The notes under the pieces were generated by a model. The model ran no database searches, was not told the origin of the DNA, and saw nothing but the letters and a program-made list of their open reading frames with translations. A stretch of 64,000 nt of DNA from Prevotella sp. tc2-28 (GTDB lineage Bacteria; Bacteroidota; Bacteroidia; Bacteroidales; Bacteroidaceae). Position numbers and translations under genes: made by a program. Positions 43,198 through 53,037 of this stretch are shown in pieces (the first letter of the stretch is position 1; each line of letters begins with the position of its first letter). The stretch spans positions 1 to 64,000 of the forward strand of contig NZ_FNRE01000005.1 in NCBI RefSeq assembly GCF_900107705.1, in the 5' to 3' direction.

Positions 43198-43356
43198 TTA
43201 GGCTTATTTAAGATTTCGAGGCTGTTTAGTAGCCTGCTCTTACGTATGCTGCACTAGATTGTCATTTCAATGCTGCAAAGCATAAGAACTTTTTCCCATA
43301 ACGCCAAAGAACTTACGGGGAAAAATCTGCTGCGGAGGCAAAAGCAAGGCGCAAAA

Positions 43357-43388
43357 TTTGCGCATATCGATTTTTTTCTGTATATTTG
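43357..43388 (+). promoter_or_regulatory. parC promoter
   Basis: TTTG at 43357-43360, 20 bp, then TATATTTG at 43381-43388. Transcription near 43395 excludes the earlier in-frame ATG at 43386 and supports the start at 43419. Confidence 0.8.
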
Positions 43389-43418
43389 CACGAAAATTAT
43401 TCCGATAACTATCAAAGA

Positions 43419-46100
43419 ATGGACGACGAAATAAAAGACCAACTTTCCGAGAGCACCGAGGCGCACTCCGACTACACCCCCGTAAACCGATTCGACGCTG
43501 CTGCGGTACACCACCTCAGCGGCATGTACCAGAACTGGTTCCTGGACTATGCCTCGTATGTCATCCTGGAACGTGCCGTGCCGCACATCGAGGACGGACT
43601 GAAACCGGTACAACGACGCATCCTGCACTCGATGAAGCGCATGGACGACGGACGATACAACAAGGTGGCTAACATCGTGGGACACACGATGCAGTTTCAC
43701 CCACACGGCGACGCTTCCATCGGCGACGCACTGGTGCAGATGGGTCAGAAGGACCTGCTGATAGACACGCAGGGTAACTGGGGTAACATCCTGACAGGTA
43801 ACAGGGCGGCGGCTCCGCGATACATCGAGGCGCGACTGTCGAAGTTCGCACTCGACACGGTGTTCAACCCAAAGACCACCGAATGGCAGATGTCATACGA
43901 CGGCCGCAACAAGGAGCCCATCACACTGCCCGTGAAGTTCCCGCTGCTGCTGGCGCAGGGCGCCGAGGGCATTGCCGTCGGTCTGTCGTCGAAGATTCTG
44001 CCCCACAACTTCGTGGAGCTGTGCGACGCGGCCGTCAGCTACCTGCACGGCGAGGAGTTCCACCTGTATCCCGACTTCCCCACCGGCGGAAGCATCGACG
44101 TGTCGAAATACAACGACGGACAGCGCGGCGGCGTGCTGAAGGTGCGTGCCAAAATCGAGAAACTGGACTCGAAGACGCTGGTCATCCGCGAGATACCGTT
44201 CTCGAAGACCACGGAGACGATTATCGACTCGATACTGAAAGCCATCGACAAGGGCAAGATCAAGGCACGCCACGTGGAGGACCTGACGGCTGCCAAGGTG
44301 GAGATACAGGTGCAGCTGGCGCCCGGCGTGTCGTCGGACAAGACGCTGGATGCGCTGTATGCCTTCTCGGACTGCGAAATCAACATATCGCCCAACTGCT
44401 GCGTCATCGAGGACAACAAGCCGCAGTTCCTCACCGTCAGCGACGTGCTGCGCCACTCGGTGGAACGCACGAAGGACCTGATACGCCAGGAACTGGAAAT
44501 CCGCAAGGGCGAACTGCTGGAACAGCTGCACTTCTCGTCGCTGGAGAAAATTTTCATCGAGGAGCGCATCTACAAGGACAAGAAATTCGAGCAGGCGCCC
44601 GACATCGACACCGTATGCGAGCATATCGACGAGCGACTGACTCCGTTCTATCCGCAAATGGTGCGCGAGGTGACCAAGGACGACATCCTCCGACTGCTGG
44701 AAATCAAGATGCAGCGCATCCTGAAGTTCAACAAGGACAAAGCCGACGAACTCATGGCGCGCATCAAGGCGGAGATAGAAGAGATAGACCGCGATCTGGC
44801 AAACCTGGTGGAGGTGACCGCACAGTGGTTCACCTTCCTCAAAGAGAAATACGGCAAGGACCATCCGCGACTGACGGAGATTCGCAACTTCGACACCATC
44901 GAGGCTACCAAGGTGGTGGAAGCCAACCAGAAGCTATACATCAACCGACAGGACGGATTCATCGGTACGGGACTGAAGAAGGACGAGTTCGTATGCAACT
45001 GCTCCGACATCGACGACATCATCCTGTTCTACAAGGACGGCAAGTTCAAGATTGTCCGCGTGGCCGACAAGCTGTTCGTAGGCAAAAACGTGATGTACCT
45101 GAACGTGTTCAAGAAGAACGACCAGCGCACCATCTACAATGCCGTCTACCGCGACGGCCGCAAGGGTTTCTACTATATCAAGCGATTCAACGTGTCGAGC
45201 GTCACCCGCGACCGCGAATACGACATCACAGCAGGCACCGACGGGTCGCGCGTGGTGTACTTCACCGCCAACCCCAACGGCGAGGCTGAGGTCATCAAGG
45301 TGACACTCGACCCGGCACCGAAGCTGAAGCGCATCTTCTTCGAGAAAGACTTCTCGGAGGTGCTTATCAAAGGGCGATCGGCAAAGGGTAACCTGCTGAC
45401 GAAATACCAGGTACACCGCATCGGACTGAAGAGCCACGGACACTCCACACTGGGAGGCCGCAAGGTGTGGTACGACCCCGACGTGAACCGTCTGAACTAC
45501 GACGAGCACGGACGACTGCTGGGCGAATTCTACGACGACGACCAGATTCTGGTCATCCTGCAGAACGGCGACTACTACCTGACCAACTTCGACCCCAACA
45601 ACCACTTCGAGGACAACATACAGCACCTGGAGAAATACGACGCGGACAAGGTTTGGACGTGCGCGCTATTCGATGCCGACAACCAGGGCTATCCGTATGT
45701 CAAGCGATTCCAGATGGAGGCCACCAAGCGCAAGCAGAACTACCTGGGCGAGAATGCCAACAACCAACAGCTGCTGCTGACGGACACTGCTTACCCGCGC
45801 CTGCTGGTGACCTACGGAGGCGACGACGACTTCCGCGGTTCCGAGGAGATTGATGCCGAGCAGTTCATATCCGTCAAGGGATTCAAGGCGAAGGGCAAGC
45901 GTCTCACCACCTTCCAGATTGAGAAGATAGAAGAGCTGGAGCCCACACGATTCCCCGAACCGCCAGCATCTTCCGACGAGGATGACGAGGAAGAAGAGCA
46001 AGAGACTGACCTGGACCCTGATGCCGGAAAGAGCCAGCAGGACGTCCTGGACGAGCTGACCGGTCAACTCACCCTCAACTTCTCACCCGATGAAACGTAA
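43419..46100 (+). CDS. parC: DNA topoisomerase IV subunit A (ParC)
   Basis: ParC cuts and rejoins DNA to unlink daughter chromosomes, together with ParE (not in the window). The 893-residue protein has the breakage-reunion core (GLKPVQRRILHSM, the catalytic Tyr135 in RAAAPRYIEARL) and a beta-pinwheel C-terminal domain (NKVMYLNVFKKN-like KNVMYLNVFKKND; GHSTLGGRKVWYD). It ends in an acidic tail (SSDEDDEEEEQET) and LTGQLTLNFSPDET. At the position of GyrA Ser83 the motif reads HPHGDASIGDAL, with Ala instead of Ser. It overlaps the DUF3316 gene start by 11 nt, suggesting co-translation. Confidence 0.93.
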   Translation: MDDEIKDQLSESTEAHSDYTPVNRFDAAAVHHLSGMYQNWFLDYASYVILERAVPHIEDGLKPVQRRILHSMKRMDDGRYNKVANIVGHTMQFHPHGDASIGDALVQMGQKDLLIDTQGNWGNILTGNRAAAPRYIEARLSKFALDTVFNPKTTEWQMSYDGRNKEPITLPVKFPLLLAQGAEGIAVGLSSKILPHNFVELCDAAVSYLHGEEFHLYPDFPTGGSIDVSKYNDGQRGGVLKVRAKIEKLDSKTLVIREIPFSKTTETIIDSILKAIDKGKIKARHVEDLTAAKVEIQVQLAPGVSSDKTLDALYAFSDCEINISPNCCVIEDNKPQFLTVSDVLRHSVERTKDLIRQELEIRKGELLEQLHFSSLEKIFIEERIYKDKKFEQAPDIDTVCEHIDERLTPFYPQMVREVTKDDILRLLEIKMQRILKFNKDKADELMARIKAEIEEIDRDLANLVEVTAQWFTFLKEKYGKDHPRLTEIRNFDTIEATKVVEANQKLYINRQDGFIGTGLKKDEFVCNCSDIDDIILFYKDGKFKIVRVADKLFVGKNVMYLNVFKKNDQRTIYNAVYRDGRKGFYYIKRFNVSSVTRDREYDITAGTDGSRVVYFTANPNGEAEVIKVTLDPAPKLKRIFFEKDFSEVLIKGRSAKGNLLTKYQVHRIGLKSHGHSTLGGRKVWYDPDVNRLNYDEHGRLLGEFYDDDQILVILQNGDYYLTNFDPNNHFEDNIQHLEKYDADKVWTCALFDADNQGYPYVKRFQMEATKRKQNYLGENANNQQLLLTDTAYPRLLVTYGGDDDFRGSEEIDAEQFISVKGFKAKGKRLTTFQIEKIEELEPTRFPEPPASSDEDDEEEEQETDLDPDAGKSQQDVLDELTGQLTLNFSPDET

Positions 46101-46896
46101 GCTCCTCCTTGCAGCACTCCTCTTCCCATTCGTCACCCTGGCAGCTCAAACGGGAGACAGCGTGAAGGTCATCACCAACAGTCAGATGATTGGACTGGGG
46201 GGCACTCACGTGCTCGACACCTACTTGTCGGACGAACACTTCAAGGGCTTCGGCATCACCTACCTGTCGCACACGGAACGACAGCGAACGGGAAGGCGAT
46301 GGAGCACCATCCTGGAACATGAAGCCAACCTGTCGTCGGTCAAAGACCGCGCCAACAAGAAACAGGAACTGGAGGGGGCCTATAACCTGTATTGGGGAAA
46401 ACTCTACCAGTGGCAACTGATGGACAACCACCTTAGGCTACAGGCTGGCGGACTGGTAAATGCCTCGCTGGGATTCATCTACAACACCTCCAACTCCAAC
46501 AACCCCGCACAGGCCAGGGCACACCTGAACGTGATGCCCACGGTGGCTGGCAGTTACCGCTTCTGTCTGTTCAACAAGACACTGGTGGCGCGCTACCAGA
46601 TGAGCATGTCACTCTGCGGCATCCAGTTCTCACCCAACTACGGACAGTCGTACTACGAGATATTCTCACGCGGCAACTACGACCATAACGTGGTGCCCAC
46701 CACCTTCGTGTCGGCTCCCGAATGGCGACAGCTATTCACCATCGATGCGGCTCTCACCAAGCGGTTCACCCTGCGCATCGGCTATCTGGGCAACATGCAG
46801 CAGTCGAAGGTCAACGGTATCCGCCAACACATCTACACCCACCGCCTACTCATCGGTTTCACCAGAACGTTCTCCATAACCCATCACGCCTTATGA
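46090..46896 (+). CDS. DUF3316 envelope protein
   Basis: The 268-residue protein has a signal peptide (MKRKLLLAALLFPFVTLAAQ) and alternating beta-strand segments (YRFCLFNKTLVARYQMSMSL; IDAALTKRFTLRIGYLGN) that suggest a small outer-membrane beta barrel, as predicted for DUF3316. Function unknown. It starts inside parC (11-nt overlap) and its stop overlaps the start of the S41 protease gene (ATGA at 46893-46896), so the three are likely one transcript. Confidence 0.8.
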   Translation: MKRKLLLAALLFPFVTLAAQTGDSVKVITNSQMIGLGGTHVLDTYLSDEHFKGFGITYLSHTERQRTGRRWSTILEHEANLSSVKDRANKKQELEGAYNLYWGKLYQWQLMDNHLRLQAGGLVNASLGFIYNTSNSNNPAQARAHLNVMPTVAGSYRFCLFNKTLVARYQMSMSLCGIQFSPNYGQSYYEIFSRGNYDHNVVPTTFVSAPEWRQLFTIDAALTKRFTLRIGYLGNMQQSKVNGIRQHIYTHRLLIGFTRTFSITHHAL

Positions 46897-47885
46897 AAAA
46901 ATATCTTGTCTTTCTGGTTTCTCTCGTCTTACTGGCGTCCTGCGTGGACACGGAAGAACGGCCAAACACACCTTCGGGCAACTTCGAGGCATTGTGGCAG
47001 ATTATGGACGAGCACTACTGCTTCTTCGACTACAAACGGCAGGTCTACGGACTGGACTGGAACGAGGTGTATAACAAATATAAGGTACGCGTAAACGACA
47101 AGATGACGGAGACACAGCTCTTCGAAGTGCTGTGCAACATGCTCAGCGAACTGCGCGACGGACATGTCAACCTGACCTACTCGATGGACTACGGGCGCTA
47201 TTGGGCGTGGCAGGAGGACTATCCCAAGAACTTCAGCGACTCGTTGGAGCGACGCTACCTCGGCACCGACTACAAGATAGCCAGCGGCATCTCCTACCGC
47301 GTGCTGGACGACAATATCGGCTACGTGCGCTACGAGTCGTTCCAGAAACCTGTCGGAGAAGGCAACCTGGACGACGTGCTCACCTACCTCGCCCTGTGTC
47401 GCGGACTCATCATCGACATCCGCAACAACGGGGGCGGCGACCTGACGACCGCAGAACTGCTGGCCGGAAGGTTCGTGCAGGAAAAGACGCTGGTGGGCTA
47501 TATGCAACACAAGACGGGAACAGGGCACAACGACTTCTCCAGCATGGAAGCCACCTACCTCGAGCCGTCAAGTAACATCCGGTGGCACAAACCCGTATGC
47601 GTGCTCACCAACCGCAGCGTCTACAGTGCTGCCAATTCCTTTGCAGTCATGATGCACGCACTGCCAAACGTGACGCTGGTAGGCGACCACACGGGAGGCG
47701 GTAGCGGAATGCCTATGAGCAGCTCGTTGCCCAACGGATGGCCTGTACGCTATTCGGCTTGTCCGATGTATGACAACAAACAGCAGCACACGGAGTTCGG
47801 CATCGCTCCCGACGTGGCGGTGGGCATTGGTTCTTCGGGCAACGACGAGATTATTGAAACAGCAAGAAAAATACTCGTCAAGTAA
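46893..47885 (+). CDS. S41-family serine protease lipoprotein (C-terminal processing type)
   Basis: The ATG at 46893 gives a 330-residue protein with a lipoprotein signal (MKKYLVFLVSLVLLASCVDT, Cys17). The tail-specific protease domain shows GYVRYESFQKPV, GLIIDIRNNGGGDLTTAELL and the catalytic Ser in TNRSVYSAANSFAVMM, followed by GDHTGGGSG. It likely trims or degrades envelope proteins. The longer frame beginning at 46722 lies inside the DUF3316 gene and lacks the signal, so 46893 is preferred. tRNA genes follow 58 nt downstream. Confidence 0.88.
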   Translation: MKKYLVFLVSLVLLASCVDTEERPNTPSGNFEALWQIMDEHYCFFDYKRQVYGLDWNEVYNKYKVRVNDKMTETQLFEVLCNMLSELRDGHVNLTYSMDYGRYWAWQEDYPKNFSDSLERRYLGTDYKIASGISYRVLDDNIGYVRYESFQKPVGEGNLDDVLTYLALCRGLIIDIRNNGGGDLTTAELLAGRFVQEKTLVGYMQHKTGTGHNDFSSMEATYLEPSSNIRWHKPVCVLTNRSVYSAANSFAVMMHALPNVTLVGDHTGGGSGMPMSSSLPNGWPVRYSACPMYDNKQQHTEFGIAPDVAVGIGSSGNDEIIETARKILVK

Positions 47886-47943
47886 AATTTTTCCATTTCT
47901 TTTGGTTTTTTGCTCGCTTATTCGTACCTTTGCACCCAATTCT

Positions 47944-48024
47944 GCGCCTGTGGCGGAATTGGTAGACGCGCTAGACTTAGGATCTAGTGTTTCCGACGTG
48001 CAGGTTCGAGTCCTGTCAGGCGCA
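47944..48024 (+). tRNA. tRNA-Leu (anticodon TAG)
   Basis: Acceptor arms GCGCCTG and CAGGCGC pair perfectly, the anticodon arm is CTAGA-CTTAGGA-TCTAG with TAG in the middle, a long variable arm (TGTTTCCGACGT) follows, and the T loop is TTCGAGT. The 3' CCA is not encoded. Confidence 0.95.
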
Positions 48025-48029
48025 CAAAA

Positions 48030-48103
48030 GTCGGCATAGCTCAGCTGGTTAGAGTATCACCTTGACATGGTGGGGGTCCTTGGTTCGAATCCAAGTGTCG
48101 ACA
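48030..48103 (+). tRNA. tRNA-Val (anticodon GAC)
   Basis: Acceptor arms GTCGGCA and TGTCGAC pair with one G-T. The anticodon arm is TCACC-TTGACAT-GGTGG with GAC, and the T arm is CTTGG-TTCGAAT-CCAAG. CCA is not encoded. It follows tRNA-Leu by 5 nt. Confidence 0.95.
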
Positions 48104-48137
48104 CACAAAAACAAAATCAAGAGAAAATGCCCGTTTT

Positions 48138-48169
48138 CTTGTCTATTTCAAAAAGAATCATTATCTTTG
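48138..48169 (+). promoter_or_regulatory. Promoter for the sugar symporter gene
   Basis: CTTG at 48138-48141, 20 bp, then TATCTTTG at 48162-48169, 31 bp before the ATG at 48201. Confidence 0.7.
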
Positions 48170-48200
48170 CAGCCAATAACTACTTAGCGTAACCGAAACA

Positions 48201-49514
48201 ATGGACAAAGAAAGCAACCAATCCATCATTTCCAAAGACGGCGTAAGCTATCTTGTACCCTTTATTCTTGTCACCTCATGTTTTGCCCTGTGGGGCTTTG
48301 CCAACGATATCACCAACCCGATGGTGAAAGCATTCTCCAAGATTTTCCGTATGAGTGTCACCGACGGGGCACTGGTGCAAGTAGCCTTCTATGGCGGCTA
48401 TTTCGCCATGGCCTTCCCAGCAGCGATGTTCATCAGGAAATACTCCTACAAGGCGGGAGTGCTGATGGGACTGGGACTCTATGCAGTAGGTGCACTACTC
48501 TTCCTGCCTGCCTCGATGACGGGCATGTACTACCCATTTCTGGCTGCCTACTTTATCCTGACCTGCGGACTGTCGTTCCTGGAAACGAGCTGTAACCCGT
48601 ATATCCTGTCAATGGGTACCGAGGAAACGAGCACGCGTCGACTGAACCTAGCTCAATGCTTCAATCCGATGGGATCACTATGTGGCATGTATGTGGCGAT
48701 GAACTTCATACAAGCCAAGCTGAACCCGGCATCTACCGAGGAACGCGCACTGCTCAGCGACCAGGACTTTGCCGCTATGCGAGACAGCGACCTGGGTGTG
48801 CTCATCACCCCATACCTGATAATCGGAGCGGTGATCGCCCTGATGTTCATCGTCATCTTCTTCACGAAGATGCCGCATAATGCCGACCAGAACCACGACG
48901 TACACCCGCTGGCAACACTAAAGCGTATCTGCCATATCGACTACTACCGCGAGGGAGTCATCGCCCAGTTCTTCTATGTAGGCGTACAGATCATGTGCTG
49001 GACGTTTATTATCCAATATGGTACGCGCGTATTGATGAACGAAGGAATGACGGAGATTGACGCCGAGGTGATGTCGCAACGCTACAACATCATCGCTATG
49101 GTTATCTTCGTCAGTTCAAGATTCATCTGCACCTTCTTCCTGAAATACATCAACGCAGGTGCACTGCTGGGCATCCTCGCCACCGTGGGCGCACTGCTGA
49201 CACTGGGTGTCATCTTCATCGACGGGCGCATGGGACTCTACTGCCTGGTAGCCATCTCGGCATGCATGTCGCTGATGTTCCCCACCATCTACGGCATTGC
49301 CCTGCAAGGACTAGGCGACGACGCCAAATTCGGAGCCGCCGGACTCATCATGGCAATCCTGGGCGGTTCGGTACTTCCACCGCTACAAGCTAACATCATC
49401 GACCAGCACACCCTGTTCGGCATGCCTGCCGTCAACGTATCGTTCTTCTTGCCGCTGGTATGCTTCCTCGTCATTATCGTTTACGGATACAGAACTTACA
49501 CTAGAACAAAATAG
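48201..49514 (+). CDS. fucP: FucP-type sugar:proton symporter (MFS)
   Basis: The 437-residue protein has 12 predicted membrane helices and family segments of the FucP group (SCFALWGFANDITNPMVKAF, FYGGYFAMAFPAAMFIRKYS, CGLSFLETSCNPYI, LNLAQCFNPMGSLCG). FucP transports L-fucose with protons; close relatives take glucose or galactose, so the exact sugar is not certain. Fucose-use enzymes are not adjacent. The next gene, a Na/phosphate symporter, starts only 5 nt after its stop, which suggests co-transcription. Confidence 0.85.
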   Translation: MDKESNQSIISKDGVSYLVPFILVTSCFALWGFANDITNPMVKAFSKIFRMSVTDGALVQVAFYGGYFAMAFPAAMFIRKYSYKAGVLMGLGLYAVGALLFLPASMTGMYYPFLAAYFILTCGLSFLETSCNPYILSMGTEETSTRRLNLAQCFNPMGSLCGMYVAMNFIQAKLNPASTEERALLSDQDFAAMRDSDLGVLITPYLIIGAVIALMFIVIFFTKMPHNADQNHDVHPLATLKRICHIDYYREGVIAQFFYVGVQIMCWTFIIQYGTRVLMNEGMTEIDAEVMSQRYNIIAMVIFVSSRFICTFFLKYINAGALLGILATVGALLTLGVIFIDGRMGLYCLVAISACMSLMFPTIYGIALQGLGDDAKFGAAGLIMAILGGSVLPPLQANIIDQHTLFGMPAVNVSFFLPLVCFLVIIVYGYRTYTRTK

Positions 49515-49519
49515 TATTT

Positions 49520-51265
49520 ATGGACAATTCTCAGAGTTATCTATTGCTGGCCTTTCGCCTGTTAGGCTCACTGGCCCTCCTCATGTATGGTATGAAAACC
49601 ATGAGTGACGCCCTCCAGAAAATGGCTGGACCTCAGTTGCGTCACATCTTAGGAGCCATGACGACCAACCGCTTCACGGGAATGCTGACAGGTATCGGCG
49701 TGACTGCTGCTGTACAATCATCAACAGCCACCACCGTGATGACCGTCTCATTCGTATCTGCTGGACTGTTGACACTGGCACAGGCTATCTCCGTCATCAT
49801 GGGTGCCAACATCGGTACCACACTGACTGCATGGATTATGTCGGCAGGATTTTCGTTTAACATCACCGACTTTGTCTATCCGGCATTCTTCATCGCCATC
49901 ATCCTCATCTACCGTAAGAGCAATCGCGTGGTGGGTGACTTCCTGTTCGGTATCGCCTTCATGTTCCTCGGACTGGGCACCCTGCGTCAGACAGGTATTG
50001 ACATGAACCTGGGACAGAACGAGTCGGTACTAGCCTTCTTCTCGTCGTTCGACGCACAGGCATTCTCCACAACCCTGCTGTTCCTGCTCATAGGTGGCAT
50101 CCTGACGATGTGCGTACAGTCGTCAGCTGCCGTGATGGCAATCACCATGATACTCTGTTCGTCGGGAGTGCTGCCCATCTACCAAGGCATTGCCCTGGTC
50201 ATGGGTGAGAACATCGGCACAACAGTCACTTCAAATATCGTAGCACTCTCTGCCGGAACACAGGCCCGCAGGGCTGCCTTTGCACATATGTTCTTCAACC
50301 TGTTCGGAGTCTGCTGGATACTCATGGTGTTCCGTCCGTTTGTCGATATGGTATGCGGACTGGTAGGCTACGACGTAACGATGACGAAAGACGTAGGCAA
50401 TGCTGTATTTCTGGCTAATGCCGCCAAACTGAGCTTCGTACTGGCTGCCTTCCACACTTGTTTCAACCTGGTGAACACAGGTATCCTCATCTGGTTTATC
50501 CCCCAAATAGAGAAATTGGTCTGCCGCGTCATCAAGTCGAAGAAGGAGGACGAAGAGGAGGATACTCGTCTACACTATATCCAGGGCGGTCTGATGAAGA
50601 CACCGGAAATCTCGGTACTGCAGGCTCAGAAGGAGATTACACTCTTTGGCGTCCGCATCCAGCGTATGTTCGGCATGGTGCGCGACCTGCTCGACGAGAA
50701 AGATGCCGACAAGTTCACCAAGCTGTATAGCCGTATTGAGAAATACGAAGGCATCAGCGACAACATGGAGATTGAGATTGCCCGTTATCTGGAACAGGTC
50801 AGCGACGCACACCTCTCTGATGAGACGAAACAGAAAATACGTTCCATGCTGCGTGAAATCAGTGAGATAGAGAGTATCGGCGACGCCTGCTTCAACTTGG
50901 CACGCACGATGAACCGTCTGATGCAGTCGAACAAGGACTTCACCGAGAAGCAGTACAAGGAATTGCGTAATATGATTCAACTGACTGACGACTCACTGAC
51001 GCAGATGAACGTAGTCATGCAGGGCCGTTATGAAGAGGGCGAGCTCCGCACACCGGAAGGTCAGATTATCAACAAAAACGAGACGTTCCGCATTGAGAAC
51101 GACATCAATACACTGCGTAACCAACTGAAGGCCGAGAACATCAAGGCTGTCAATGAACATGAATACGACTATAGCGTCGGCACGATGTACACCGACATCG
51201 TCAGCGAGTGCGAGAAACTGGGTGACTATGTCGTCAACGTCGTAGAGGCCCGACTGGGCAAGTAA
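49520..51265 (+). CDS. Na/phosphate symporter with PhoU-like C-terminal domain
   Basis: The 581-residue protein has the two Na/Pi-cotransporter repeats (VQSSTATTVMTVSFVSAGLL and VQSSAAVMAITMILCSSGVL, with the QSS motifs that bind phosphate and sodium) in a membrane domain up to about residue 335, and a helical PhoU-like domain after it (residues about 360-575). It should import phosphate with sodium. It is followed after 101 bp by a close paralogue, a tandem duplication. It starts 5 nt after the FucP gene. Confidence 0.9.
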   Translation: MDNSQSYLLLAFRLLGSLALLMYGMKTMSDALQKMAGPQLRHILGAMTTNRFTGMLTGIGVTAAVQSSTATTVMTVSFVSAGLLTLAQAISVIMGANIGTTLTAWIMSAGFSFNITDFVYPAFFIAIILIYRKSNRVVGDFLFGIAFMFLGLGTLRQTGIDMNLGQNESVLAFFSSFDAQAFSTTLLFLLIGGILTMCVQSSAAVMAITMILCSSGVLPIYQGIALVMGENIGTTVTSNIVALSAGTQARRAAFAHMFFNLFGVCWILMVFRPFVDMVCGLVGYDVTMTKDVGNAVFLANAAKLSFVLAAFHTCFNLVNTGILIWFIPQIEKLVCRVIKSKKEDEEEDTRLHYIQGGLMKTPEISVLQAQKEITLFGVRIQRMFGMVRDLLDEKDADKFTKLYSRIEKYEGISDNMEIEIARYLEQVSDAHLSDETKQKIRSMLREISEIESIGDACFNLARTMNRLMQSNKDFTEKQYKELRNMIQLTDDSLTQMNVVMQGRYEEGELRTPEGQIINKNETFRIENDINTLRNQLKAENIKAVNEHEYDYSVGTMYTDIVSECEKLGDYVVNVVEARLGK

Positions 51266-51295
51266 CAGGATTGTAATATCTTCGTAACCATAACT

Positions 51296-51364
51296 TAATA
51301 CCGATTATTGGGTGGTGCAACGGAAATACCGTATCTTTGCAACATCAACCAATAATCGGTATTA
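51296..51364. repeat. 16-bp perfect inverted repeat enclosing a promoter
   Basis: TAATACCGATTATTGG (51296-51311) and its exact reverse complement CCAATAATCGGTATTA (51349-51364) flank a 37-bp segment that contains TATCTTTG (51332-51339), the -7 box of the next gene, with a TTG 21 bp upstream that lies inside the left arm. The right arm ends 2 nt before the ATG at 51367. Confidence 0.9.
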
Positions 51365-51366
51365 TT

Positions 51367-53037
51367 ATGTTACAGACAAATCCAAACTATCTGATGATCA
51401 GCCTCCACATCCTGGGGGCACTCGGACTACTTATCTTCGGTATGAAGACGATGAGCGAGGCCTTGCAGAAAATGGCAGGGCCACAGCTCAGACACATATT
51501 GGCCCGGATGACAACCAACCGTTTCTCGGGTATGTTGACGGGAATGCTCGTCACTTCTGCCGTGCAGTCGTCATCCGCAACGACGGTTATGACTGTCTCG
51601 TTCGTCAATGCCGGTCTGCTGACATTGGCACAGGCCATCTCCGTCATCATGGGTGCCAACATCGGTACCACACTGACTGCATGGATTATCTCGCTGGGCT
51701 ACAACGTAGACCTGACAAGCGTCGTCTACCCTGCCTTCTTCTTTGGCATGGTACTCATCTACCGACGCCGGCACCGCTACGCAGGCGACTTCCTGTTCGG
51801 CATTGCCTTCATGTTCCTGTCGCTCGTCATGCTGAGCACTTGCGGTAAGGCACTTGATCTGGCCAATAACCCTGATGTGGTGAACTTTTTCAGTTCGTTC
51901 GACACATCGAAGTACAGCACCATCCTCATCTTCCTGGTCATCGGTACCGTCATTACCTGTATCGTGCAGTCTTCTGCCGCCGTGATGGCCATCACAATCC
52001 TGCTATGCTCGACAGGAGTGTTGCCCATCTATCTGGGCATTGCCCTCGTCATGGGTGAGAACATCGGTACTACGGCTACCGCTAACCTGGCAGCACTAGG
52101 GGCTAACAGACAGGCGCGACGGGCTGCTCTTGCCCACCTTATCTTCAACGTGATAGGGGTCACCTGGATACTCTGTGTGTTCTATCCCTTTGTCGACATG
52201 GTGCTGGACCTGGCTAACGGAGCGTCGCTGCCCGTCGTGCTAGCCTTGTTCCACACATGTTTCAACGTCACGAACACAGCATTGCTCATCGCTTTCATCC
52301 CTCAGATAGAACGTATCTGCTACTTCCTGATCAAGGACGACCAAAAGGAACAGAAGGAGGAGTTCAGCCTGCAGTATATTGAGGGAAACGTGATGAAAAC
52401 ACCGGAAATCGCTGTCCTACAAGCACAGAAGGAGACGATACGCTTCGCCCAGCGTATGCAACAGATGTTCGCGATGGTCATACAACTGGCTGACACAAAA
52501 GACGACAAACAATATGACAAGCTGTTCGTCCGCATTGCCAACGAAGAAGATGTCTCTGACAAGATAGAACTGGCTATCGCCAACTATCTGGAGCAGGTCA
52601 GCAATGCCCATCTCTCCGACGATACTAAGGAGACGATACGCCGCATGATGCGCGAGATAGGTGAACTGGAGAGCATCGGTGACGCTTGCTACAACCTGGC
52701 ACGTATCTTGAAACGCAGACGGGAGGCCGGACAAGCGTTTACCCAGGGACAACTAAAGAGCATCGGACAACTAATGACACTCGTAGACAAAGCACTGACG
52801 CAGATGAATATCGTCATGAGCGGTCATCACGGCACTCAACCGGCACACGAGACATACAACATCGAGAATGCCATCAACAGCCTGCGCAACCAGCTCAAAG
52901 ACGAGAGCATGAAGGAGGTGAACGACCATACCTATACGTACATCATTGGTACCATTTACAACGACTTTATCAACGAATGTGAGAAACTTGGCGACTACGT
53001 GGTCAATGTTGTAGAGGAACGACTTGGAATTTCATAA
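51367..53037 (+). CDS. Second Na/phosphate symporter (tandem paralogue)
   Basis: This 556-residue protein is a paralogue of the preceding gene, sharing long identical stretches (GMKTMS-ALQKMAGPQLRHIL; LTLAQAISVIMGANIGTTLT). It has both QSS repeats and the PhoU-like C-terminal domain, but is shorter around the linker near residue 295 (DMVLDLANGASLPVVLALF, about 16 residues less). The ATG at 51367 is chosen because an in-frame TTG at 51337 lies inside the promoter -7 box. It has its own promoter inside the inverted repeat at 51296-51364, so it can be regulated separately from the first copy. The two-component pair follows. Confidence 0.9.
   Translation: MLQTNPNYLMISLHILGALGLLIFGMKTMSEALQKMAGPQLRHILARMTTNRFSGMLTGMLVTSAVQSSSATTVMTVSFVNAGLLTLAQAISVIMGANIGTTLTAWIISLGYNVDLTSVVYPAFFFGMVLIYRRRHRYAGDFLFGIAFMFLSLVMLSTCGKALDLANNPDVVNFFSSFDTSKYSTILIFLVIGTVITCIVQSSAAVMAITILLCSTGVLPIYLGIALVMGENIGTTATANLAALGANRQARRAALAHLIFNVIGVTWILCVFYPFVDMVLDLANGASLPVVLALFHTCFNVTNTALLIAFIPQIERICYFLIKDDQKEQKEEFSLQYIEGNVMKTPEIAVLQAQKETIRFAQRMQQMFAMVIQLADTKDDKQYDKLFVRIANEEDVSDKIELAIANYLEQVSNAHLSDDTKETIRRMMREIGELESIGDACYNLARILKRRREAGQAFTQGQLKSIGQLMTLVDKALTQMNIVMSGHHGTQPAHETYNIENAINSLRNQLKDESMKEVNDHTYTYIIGTIYNDFINECEKLGDYVVNVVEERLGIS

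Noticed and set aside
43893..44864. Minus-strand frame of 323 codons
   Set aside because: Antisense to parC, with the Leu/Val/His-rich look of a shadow frame.
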